Shown: piece after piece, positions 16,847 through 24,327 of the stretch
Layout: each line of letters opens with the position of its first letter
Numbering within the stretch: position 1 is the stretch's first letter
Assembly (NCBI RefSeq): GCF_000255655.1
Contig: NZ_JH636435.1
Location: 994,209 to 1,058,208 of the forward strand
From: Schlesneria paludicola DSM 18645
GTDB taxonomy: Bacteria > Planctomycetota > Planctomycetia > Planctomycetales > Planctomycetaceae
Length of the DNA stretch: 64,000 nt
Direction: 5' to 3'
The notes under the pieces: generated by a model
Told to the model about the DNA's origin: nothing
What the model saw: the letters and a program-made list of their open reading frames with translations, nothing else
Database searches by the model: none
Position numbers and translations under genes: made by a program

Positions 16847-18295
16847 ATGCGTTTCGTCGCGAATGCTTGGAGTTGGGGCGGTTCGGGTTTGGTTACCGCG
16901 GCTTTGCTGGCCGGATGTGGAACGCAGTCGCCACCCGTCGCTGAAATCAACATCAACGAAACCACCGTCGCCGATGCGAATGATGTTTCCGAGGGCTTGC
17001 CTCTGCTCGCGGTCCCCGGCCCTGACGATGCGAAAAACAAGGGCAAGGTGACTCGCGCCTCTGCCACGACGAAATCCGCACCTACTTTGCTGCCAAAAGG
17101 CCTGTTCGGCAAGAAGGCTCAACCTGATTCGGCGTCCGAGAACAGCGAGCCTGCTCAGCAACTGTTGGAAAAAGGCTCGCCCCAATGGCTGCTGGCGGAA
17201 ATTCAGCAGATTCGATTACTGCCGTTGCCGAACGAAATGAAAGAAGAGGAAGAAAACGACGACTCGGATGAAGACGACAAGCCATTAACGCCAGCACAAG
17301 AAAAGAAGCTGGCACAAGAAATCGAGCGAAATCGCGACATTCGCCGTGAGCGTAACCAGAAGATCGTGAAGCTCGCCGAAGAATGCCTGCAAAAGACTAG
17401 CAAGAATCCCGAGCTTGAGCCCCTGTTCGCGGCCGCCGTTCACAATCTGCTCGACGCTCGCCTACAACTTGCGTTGCAGGGGGATACAGCCAGCATTAAA
17501 GCCTTGTATGAAGCAGACGAGGTTCTGTTCGAGCGAAACCCGAAATCGGATTCCGCCTCAGAAGCCGCTTTGACGCTTGTGAATTTGACGCACGCGAATG
17601 GCCTGCGATATGGACGTAAAGACCCACGCTGGCTGAAAGAATTCTCGAAGTGCACACAGTCGTACGCGAACCGATTCCCTGACGAAATGCCACGATCGGT
17701 TCCGCTTTTGATGGCCGCCGCACGCAGTTGCGAAATGAATGGACAGACCGACGAAGCACGCGGTTGTTACGAGTTGCTCGGCGCAAAATTCAAAGACACT
17801 CCGCAGGGACAACAGGCCGCAAGTGTATTGCGTCGACTACAATTGAAAGGGCAGGAGCTTGAATTGGCGGGCCCCGGAATCGACGGTGGCGATATCGACG
17901 TCAAGCAACACAAAGGAAAGATGGTACTGGTCGTCTTCTGGGCATCGAATGCAGCACCGTTCACACAACAGCTTCCCAAGATCCTCGAAATCACGACAAA
18001 ATACCGCAATTTCATGACAGTGGTCGGAGTCAATCTGGACACGGATGAAAAAGCTGTCGACGCGTTCGTGGAAGCCAATCGCCTGGACTGGCAACAAGTC
18101 TTCTTCCCGAGCAAACAGGAACGAGGCTGGAATTCGCCGCTTGCGATTCAATATGGAATCAATTCGCTCCCCACGATGTTCCTGCTCGATCCGAATGGAA
18201 TTGTGGGAGAAACAAACCTTGACGCGACAAACCTCGAAACGAAGATTCGTGAAGTTTACGCCCCCTTCCGAAAGAAAACCGCCGCAGCGAAATAG
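16847..18295 (+). CDS. Lipoprotein with thioredoxin-like domain lacking redox cysteines
   Basis: A 482-residue predicted lipoprotein: signal peptide with lipobox LLAGC (C24), a linker, an acidic stretch (EEEENDDSDEDD), a helical TPR-like middle, and a C-terminal TlpA/AhpC-type thioredoxin fold (about 360-480). The usual WCxxC is replaced by VFWASNAAPF, so the redox cysteines are missing, while the cis-Pro region (INSLPTMFLLD) is kept. It is therefore probably a binding or structural thioredoxin fold, not a reductase. GGAGAGAGG before ATG 16847 fixes the start; the frame opens 18 codons earlier. It could be co-transcribed with the DUF58 gene 141 bases downstream. Confidence 0.8.
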   Translation: MRFVANAWSWGGSGLVTAALLAGCGTQSPPVAEININETTVADANDVSEGLPLLAVPGPDDAKNKGKVTRASATTKSAPTLLPKGLFGKKAQPDSASENSEPAQQLLEKGSPQWLLAEIQQIRLLPLPNEMKEEEENDDSDEDDKPLTPAQEKKLAQEIERNRDIRRERNQKIVKLAEECLQKTSKNPELEPLFAAAVHNLLDARLQLALQGDTASIKALYEADEVLFERNPKSDSASEAALTLVNLTHANGLRYGRKDPRWLKEFSKCTQSYANRFPDEMPRSVPLLMAAARSCEMNGQTDEARGCYELLGAKFKDTPQGQQAASVLRRLQLKGQELELAGPGIDGGDIDVKQHKGKMVLVVFWASNAAPFTQQLPKILEITTKYRNFMTVVGVNLDTDEKAVDAFVEANRLDWQQVFFPSKQERGWNSPLAIQYGINSLPTMFLLDPNGIVGETNLDATNLETKIREVYAPFRKKTAAAK

Positions 18296-18436
18296 AAGCC
18301 GGCCACATCACATTCTCAGACATATTTGAGTTCCCCAATCTGTCCATCCCGAAGGCTGGACTAGTTGGCGTGCACACCGTGTAATAGGAAGACTTCGCAT
18401 CGACCCGAGCCTTCCTGCTATTCGGCCATGCCCTGA

Positions 18437-19861
18437 ATGTCTGATTCACCAATTTCTGATCAGCGTCTGAAACAGAATCCGTGGGCAGGCATTCTGCCCA
18501 TTGTGGTGGCGTGCTTGCTGACGGCGATCTACTTTCATGAGCCGCAGCTCACCGCCCGACTGCCAATGCCGGGACACATTCTGATTCGGGTGATTGTCCT
18601 GATTATTGGCTTGACTGGCGTGATTCAGTTCATGAACCAGCTCAAGCACCGCCCGCGACTTCCGTCGTGGATGCGTCTTAGCCAGCACTGGATGACGATT
18701 CCACTCGAAGGCTGGATCTACCTGGGAATCATGTTCGTCCTGTTCACAGGGGCGATGCTCACCAAACAAAACACGCTGCTGCTTGTGTTCGCCTTCATGG
18801 CAGGCCCGTTTGTGATCAACGGCTGGATGACGTTTGGAATGCTTCAGGCAGCCAGAGTTCATCGCGATTCACCACCGCGAGCGATGCAAGGCGAATTATT
18901 CTCGGTGGAACTAAAGCTTCACAACAGTCGCCCGCTGCTGGCCATCTGGATGATGTCAATTCGAGACGAGATCGGGCACACGCTCGAATCGCTGAATGCC
19001 ACGGTCTTGTTTTCGCGCGTCTCTCCACGTTCGTCGCAGGCAGGACAGTACCAGTTGCGCCTTGTGCATCGCGGTCGATATCGACTTGGCCCTCTTTCAG
19101 TCTCGTCTCGATTCCCCCTCGGACTCGTTGAGCGCAGCCGCATCTTCCCCGTGAAAAGTGAAGTTCTGATCTATCCTCGAATCGGTCGAATCTCTCCCGA
19201 CTGGCGATTGAAGCTGGTGGGGGCAACCGAACTGGTTTCTCGCAATCAACCGCAACGCGGCGTGTTTCACGACGATTTTCATCGCCTGCGAGAATTTCGA
19301 TCGGGTGATAACCCACGCGCGATTCACTGGCGTTCAACAGCACGACGAGGAGAATTGATCCTTCGCGAATTTCATCAGAATCGCGAGCATACACTGGCAG
19401 TGGTACTCGATCTTTTCCAACCGCCGAACGCGAAAGCCGCCGATCACGAAAGCGTGGATTTCGCCCTGAGCTTTGTCGCCTCGATCCTGGTCGAACGGGG
19501 ACGCGAATGTCGAGATGGATTTCTGTCGTTGACCGTTTCGGGAGCGCGCACCTTTCGATGGGAAGGGCAGGGACATTCGAGCAGCCTGGAATCGCTGTTC
19601 GACGGACTGGCGGTCATTGAACCGGGCTCCGCAAGTGAAGTCGCCGAAAATCTTCAATCCACACTCGAACAAACTCAGTCAACAACTCAATTGTTGCTCA
19701 TCACAACACGCGAGGGAGAACTGCCGTACCAATCCTTGCTTTCGCATCGGATTGACGTACTGAACCTGACGACACGGACGGATGACTCGCTGCTGATTTT
19801 TGACGACGAACGACAACTACGCTCCGTTCGCCGAGAACCAGTTTTGCATCGGGACGAATGA
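18437..19861 (+). CDS. DUF58 domain membrane protein
   Basis: A 474-residue protein with hydrophobic helices near the N-terminus (GILPIVVACLLTAIYF, VIVLIIGLTGVIQF, WIYLGIMFVLFTGAMLT, LLLVFAFMAGPFVING) and the DUF58 signature FREFRSGDNPRAIHWRST followed by LILREF. The C-terminal part resembles a von Willebrand A fold. DUF58 proteins usually occur with a MoxR ATPase and a transglutaminase-like membrane protein. Here the transglutaminase gene follows after 12 bases, but no MoxR gene is next to it. Function is unknown beyond this association, which points to envelope assembly or complex maturation. Confidence 0.88.
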   Translation: MSDSPISDQRLKQNPWAGILPIVVACLLTAIYFHEPQLTARLPMPGHILIRVIVLIIGLTGVIQFMNQLKHRPRLPSWMRLSQHWMTIPLEGWIYLGIMFVLFTGAMLTKQNTLLLVFAFMAGPFVINGWMTFGMLQAARVHRDSPPRAMQGELFSVELKLHNSRPLLAIWMMSIRDEIGHTLESLNATVLFSRVSPRSSQAGQYQLRLVHRGRYRLGPLSVSSRFPLGLVERSRIFPVKSEVLIYPRIGRISPDWRLKLVGATELVSRNQPQRGVFHDDFHRLREFRSGDNPRAIHWRSTARRGELILREFHQNREHTLAVVLDLFQPPNAKAADHESVDFALSFVASILVERGRECRDGFLSLTVSGARTFRWEGQGHSSSLESLFDGLAVIEPGSASEVAENLQSTLEQTQSTTQLLLITTREGELPYQSLLSHRIDVLNLTTRTDDSLLIFDDERQLRSVRREPVLHRDE

Positions 19862-19873
19862 GGAACTGGATGT

Positions 19874-22348
19874 ATGGAACTCGGAACCGTCTTCAAGATC
19901 AGCCTCTACGGCCTGACGGCGCTGATCGGCATCATTCTCGGCCTTGCGGAAGGCGAAGGATCACAGAGTTACAGCTTTCGTAGCAGCCTGCTACTGCCGT
20001 TCCTCTCAGTGCCTGTCGTCATCGGCGGATATCTCGTAACAGAACGGAAATCGGGACGCACGACTTCACCAGGCCTCGGCTTGAGTTCAACGTGGGCCAA
20101 CGTCCTGGGAATGATGGCGCTCATTGCGACCGGGTACGAATTCTCCGGCGATAGCCGCGAAGGAAAACTGCTGGCCGGCACACACCTCTTGCTCTATGTC
20201 ACGTGGATCGTGCTCTTCCAGCAGAAAACAATCCGCCTTTACTGGTTCTTGTTAGCACTGGGAATCCTGCAACTGGCCGTAGCGTCAGTCCTGACAAGCA
20301 AAGGCTGGTTCGGATTCTGTGCTGTCGGCTACATGTTCTGCGCCGTCTGGACTCTTTCGATCTTCTCGCTGTGGCGGGCGGAACAGATGTTCGAAGAAGA
20401 AAACCTCAGACGGATCGAAGGAACGCCCGGTGAAACGCTGGCGCAGCCACTTACGAGGGGCAATCGCGCGTCACAGAGCGAAGTTCAAAGTGCCGTGCAA
20501 CACGAAGAGGGAACCCAGTGGCTGACCGCACGATTTGTTACCGGGGTGTTGTTGACAACCTGCTCGGCCTTGCTTGTCAGCACGGCATTTTTTGCATTTA
20601 TCCCCCGCGTTTGGGTTGGGCCGGACTTCTCATTACAGGACGATGCCAATGCCATGTCCGGCCTGGTACGAAAAACCGGACTTGCTGGCTTCATCAAGCT
20701 GGGTGATCTCGGTCGAGTCCTCGAAAGCACCGAACGCGTGTTTGAGATTCAGCTCACAAACCGGGAAACGAAAGCCAACATTCCCGTCGAAGACTACGCA
20801 CAATTGCTAGGCATGGCCGAACCGCTTTTCCGAGGTGCCGTCTTTACAAAGTATGAAAAGGGACGCTGGTCCCCCAGTCGCGGCAATGAATTCCACATCG
20901 TGCGTTTTACCATCGCTTCCGCAGACGCCGCCGTTCGTCAGAACGTTCGGCTGGAACCGACGACTTCTCAGGTGCTGTACTGTCTGGGTTCACCGTTGGC
21001 CATGACATCGCGTCGAATTCCATTCGGAGATTTTGATGCCCTGACGGGCGTCGCAATGCGCAATGAAGTCCGAGGCGAGTTAAACGTCACAGAATACCTG
21101 GCCTACTCCAACCTGCCGACGGTCGAACAACCATACTACGCCATCAAAGTTTCGCCCGACACGCGTTCGGCGTACTACACGCGAGGATACCTCAAAGACA
21201 ATACCGAACTGCCCAAGGGGCTGTCGCAATTAAAGGAACTAGCGCGTCACATCGTCGAACAGGAAACCGCACGAATCCAAAGAGCCGAGAACCGATCGAA
21301 AGCGCGTGAACTCACGCCGTTCGAGAAGGCGACGGCCATCGAGTACTACCTGCGCGAGTCCGGAATCTACAAGTACTCGCTCGACCTTGCGATCCATGAT
21401 TCGACGATTGACCCAGTCGAAGATTTTCTCGTCAATCGCAAGTCAGGGCACTGCGAATATTTCGCCACAGCACTGGCACTCATGCTGCGCAGTGTCGACA
21501 TTCCAGCGCGCGTCGTGAGCGGCTTCAAGGGAGGAATTACGCACCCGGACGGTTCGTTTGAAGTCCAGCAAAGGTTTGCGCATTTGTGGGTCGACGCATG
21601 GGTTGATCACGAGAAATGGACAACATTTGACGCCACCCCGCTGGAAGCAAGGTCCCTCAGTGTGGCCGAAGTTGCCGCGAAAAAATCCTCCGTCTGGCAA
21701 GGAGTTCAAACCACGCTCTCAGGCCTTTGGTCCGAGAATGTGTTGAACATGTCCCTCGACCGCCAGGAACAATCGATCTACAAGCCGATGCGTGAGTTAG
21801 CCTATATGCTCGCCACACTCGTCGAACAACTGTTCACGTCACCCGAATCGGCAATGAAGACGCTCTGGAACCTCTTGACGGATCGCGAGAAGTGGTTCAG
21901 CGTCGGAGGCTTCTTGTTTATTTTCATTGGACTGCTTCTGCTGACAGGTATCACATGGCTCATCCGCTGGTCATCCTCGCGACTTCGCGATTGGTGGCTC
22001 AATCGAATTGATCAGGGCCAGCAACGCCGTCAACGAATTGTCGCCTTCTACGAACGATTCGCCAAACTGATGCGCAGCCGTGGAATGAAACGTAAACCCT
22101 CGCAGACCCAGCGTGAGTTTGCAGAAGAAGTCGCAATGGCACTGGCTTCCGAGCTTCCTGCCGATGCCGACGCCATGGCCCCGAACGGGATTTCGCAAGC
22201 ATTCTATCGAGTTCGTTTCGGCGAAGAAGAACTCACCAATGACGAGGTGATTCGATTGGAGCAGGACATCATGGCGCTGGAAAAAGTTCTCTCGAAACAG
22301 CCGTCGTCGCATCATCGATCTGAAGCCGCGATGTCGGAATCCGTTTGA
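19874..22348 (+). CDS. Transglutaminase-like membrane protein (TgpA/DUF3488 type)
   Basis: An 824-residue protein. The N-terminal half has several transmembrane helices (the DUF3488 part). A transglutaminase-like domain follows with the triad C527 (GHCEYFATALALMLRS), H570 (HLWVDAWV) and D586 (FDATP). One more helix (GGFLFIFIGLLLLTGITWLI) and a C-terminal DUF4129-like tail (FYERFAKLMRSRGMKRKPSQT) complete the TgpA layout. The catalytic domain should face the periplasm. It forms an operon with the DUF58 gene. TgpA is essential in Pseudomonas, but its substrate is not known. Confidence 0.9.
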   Translation: MELGTVFKISLYGLTALIGIILGLAEGEGSQSYSFRSSLLLPFLSVPVVIGGYLVTERKSGRTTSPGLGLSSTWANVLGMMALIATGYEFSGDSREGKLLAGTHLLLYVTWIVLFQQKTIRLYWFLLALGILQLAVASVLTSKGWFGFCAVGYMFCAVWTLSIFSLWRAEQMFEEENLRRIEGTPGETLAQPLTRGNRASQSEVQSAVQHEEGTQWLTARFVTGVLLTTCSALLVSTAFFAFIPRVWVGPDFSLQDDANAMSGLVRKTGLAGFIKLGDLGRVLESTERVFEIQLTNRETKANIPVEDYAQLLGMAEPLFRGAVFTKYEKGRWSPSRGNEFHIVRFTIASADAAVRQNVRLEPTTSQVLYCLGSPLAMTSRRIPFGDFDALTGVAMRNEVRGELNVTEYLAYSNLPTVEQPYYAIKVSPDTRSAYYTRGYLKDNTELPKGLSQLKELARHIVEQETARIQRAENRSKARELTPFEKATAIEYYLRESGIYKYSLDLAIHDSTIDPVEDFLVNRKSGHCEYFATALALMLRSVDIPARVVSGFKGGITHPDGSFEVQQRFAHLWVDAWVDHEKWTTFDATPLEARSLSVAEVAAKKSSVWQGVQTTLSGLWSENVLNMSLDRQEQSIYKPMRELAYMLATLVEQLFTSPESAMKTLWNLLTDREKWFSVGGFLFIFIGLLLLTGITWLIRWSSSRLRDWWLNRIDQGQQRRQRIVAFYERFAKLMRSRGMKRKPSQTQREFAEEVAMALASELPADADAMAPNGISQAFYRVRFGEEELTNDEVIRLEQDIMALEKVLSKQPSSHHRSEAAMSESV

Positions 22349-22536
22349 CCAGCGGAAGCTGCGGTCGATGTCGGCGAAGCTTCAAACCTCAACGGGCACA
22401 CCTCGATGACCTCGTTGCAAGCCGGCCAACTCATGTATGGGCCGTTTGCATGCCCCTGACAGAACAACGTTGCGGGAGGTACTACGCCCTCTTCGACAAT
22501 CCCCCATTCTCGCATTCAATCCGCCAAGTCGCAAAA

Positions 22537-23586
22537 TCAACCGCGAACAGCAAATCTGAGTTTTGCAGATGTCGAACGGGGATTGGCATGCCGCTCGGTC
22601 GCCGACGCCCGAATGACCTCCTCAGAAATCGATGAGTAGTCACCACAGGCAAGTCCGCGCTTGAAGCTCTGTTTGACGCGTCGATCCTCGCCCGAATGAA
22701 ACGTCAGAATGGCAATCCGTCCGCCCGGTTTCAGACAGTCTGGTAGCTGCCGCAAGAACGAATCCAGCGCCCCAAACTCATCATTCACCGCGATTCGAAG
22801 AGCCTGAAACACACGCCTGACGGTCTCTTTGGTTCGTTCTTCTGTCGCGCGGCCTTTCTGCATGAAATTCGCGATCGCGCTGGCAAGCGCACCGGTCGTT
22901 GTCATCGGCGTTTTCGAATGCGTCTGCAATATCATTGCGGCCAGCTTCACGGCCTGCGGTTCATCCGCATTCTGCTCCAAAATCAGCGCCAGTTCCGTCT
23001 CGGTCATCCGCGACAAGAGTTCCGACGCCGGTTGCCCATGTCCAGGATTCAGCCGCATATCGAGCGGCCCGTCTGTTTTGAACGTAAACCCTCGACTCGG
23101 GTCATCGATCTGCATGGACGAGAGTCCCAGATCCGCCAGTAGAATGTCAGCCCCAGCCGGTGCCTCTTGCAGAACGAAACCGAGAATCCCGGCAAAATTC
23201 ATCCGCCGCACGACAAGCGACTCGGGGGGGTGGCCCAGCCCACGCAGTCGCGCCTCGGTCTTGGGCAACTCCAAGGGATCGGCGTCGACACCGATCAACT
23301 TGCCGCCGGGTTGAAGGGCTGCGAGCACTGCCGTGGCGTGCCCGCCGAACCCCAACGTGCAGTCGACCGCAACTTGTCCTGGCGCGGGAGCCAAAAACTC
23401 AAGAATCTCATCAACCAGAATCGGCCGATGCGTCCCCGCCGGCGTTTTTCCACTGGCAAGGACCTTCGCGACAACTTCACCGTACTTTTCCGGTTGATGC
23501 TCTTTATATTTCTCGTGAAACTGCCGCGGATTCTTCCCTCGATAGCGTGGCCGTCGCGGAGGCTTATCGGGTGACGGTTCGTTCAT
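22537..23586 (-). CDS. rsmH: 16S rRNA (cytosine(1402)-N4)-methyltransferase
   Basis: A 349-residue RsmH (MraW). The SAM-binding motif DCTLGFGGHA, the segment ADLGLSSMQIDDPSRGFTF and the C-terminal ILTFHSGEDRRVKQ are all diagnostic. It methylates C1402 in the ribosomal P site. In most bacteria rsmH sits in the dcw cell-division cluster after mraZ; planctomycetes lack much of that cluster and ftsZ, and here the gene is alone, divergent from trxA. The ATG at 23586 is used; an in-frame ATG at 23598 is also possible. The N-terminal 45 residues (Pro/Arg-rich) are longer than usual. Confidence 0.93.
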   Translation of the reverse strand: MNEPSPDKPPRRPRYRGKNPRQFHEKYKEHQPEKYGEVVAKVLASGKTPAGTHRPILVDEILEFLAPAPGQVAVDCTLGFGGHATAVLAALQPGGKLIGVDADPLELPKTEARLRGLGHPPESLVVRRMNFAGILGFVLQEAPAGADILLADLGLSSMQIDDPSRGFTFKTDGPLDMRLNPGHGQPASELLSRMTETELALILEQNADEPQAVKLAAMILQTHSKTPMTTTGALASAIANFMQKGRATEERTKETVRRVFQALRIAVNDEFGALDSFLRQLPDCLKPGGRIAILTFHSGEDRRVKQSFKRGLACGDYSSISEEVIRASATERHANPRSTSAKLRFAVRG

Positions 23587-23906
23587 GAGAAAAATCACCC
23601 GGTCCGCAAGGAATACTCGGTGGCCCCACAGTCACAACGCTGACACGAACAGGCCGAATCACGGTGATCATTGCCGATTCGGGCCGACTTCTCAAACAGT
23701 TGATCTGCATCGGCCGCTTGAAATCGCGTTTTTCACACCTCGTGGCGCTCTTCCGAAGCGAAGGCGCCGATTGGTTTTCCGATTTGGACAGCGTTATCCA
23801 AATTGACCGAAAGTGCGAATTCCTTATAATCTATGACTCAACCGGTCGCGACGGGGTTCTGCGTCGGGCTTTGAGTTATGGCAAATTTTCATCCGAGAGG
23901 CAGATC
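23587..23906. other. Divergent rsmH-trxA intergenic region
   Basis: About 320 bases holding the trxA promoter at 23803-23830. An open frame runs from 23664 into trxA, but it crosses the promoter and is not coding-like before ATG 23907. Confidence 0.6.
23803..23830 (+). promoter_or_regulatory. sigma70-type promoter of trxA
   Basis: TTGACC (23803-23808), a 16-base spacer, then a perfect TATAAT (23825-23830). Transcription should start near 23837, giving a leader of about 70 bases. This is the best housekeeping promoter seen in the window. Confidence 0.75.
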
Positions 23907-24233
23907 ATGGCTGGTAACGTCGCTGAGTTTACAGATGCCGGTTTCAAATCCGATGTTGTTGATAGCCAACAACCTGTGTTGGTTGACTTCTGGGCGCCGT
24001 GGTGCGGCCCTTGCAAGATGCTTGGCCCAACCATTGAAGAGTTGGCCAACACCTATTCGGGCCGCGTCCGAATTGGGAAAGTCAACATTGATGACAATCA
24101 GCAAGTCGCAAGCGACTATGGGATTAGCTCAATTCCCACCGTCATGATTTTCAAAGGTGGGCAGGTTGTCGACCGCTTCGTCGGTGTGACACCTAAAGCA
24201 AAATTGAGTGCCGCAATCGATAGCCACCTGTAA
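23907..24233 (+). CDS. trxA: Thioredoxin
   Basis: A 108-residue thioredoxin with the canonical active site WCGPC (C33, C36), the cis-Pro loop SIPTVMIF, and standard length. It reduces cytoplasmic disulfides using thioredoxin reductase. ATG 23907 is preceded by GAGAGG and matches the normal N-terminus. It has its own promoter and a strong terminator, so it is monocistronic. It is the only one of the four thioredoxin-fold genes in the window that is a plain thioredoxin. Confidence 0.95.
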   Translation: MAGNVAEFTDAGFKSDVVDSQQPVLVDFWAPWCGPCKMLGPTIEELANTYSGRVRIGKVNIDDNQQVASDYGISSIPTVMIFKGGQVVDRFVGVTPKAKLSAAIDSHL

Positions 24234-24241
24234 GACGTCGG

Positions 24242-24288
24242 CGATTCAGGGTTTCGACGGATTGAATCCCTGAATCGTCCGCATTTTT
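24242..24288 (+). terminator. Rho-independent terminator of trxA
   Basis: CGATTCAGGG (24242-24251) pairs perfectly with CCCTGAATCG (24268-24277). A T-rich run (TTTTT at 24284-24288) follows shortly after. It lies 9 bases after the trxA stop. Confidence 0.75.
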
Positions 24289-24327
24289 GTTTCAAATGCA
24301 GCTGTGTGATTGGGAAGGGACTCCCAG

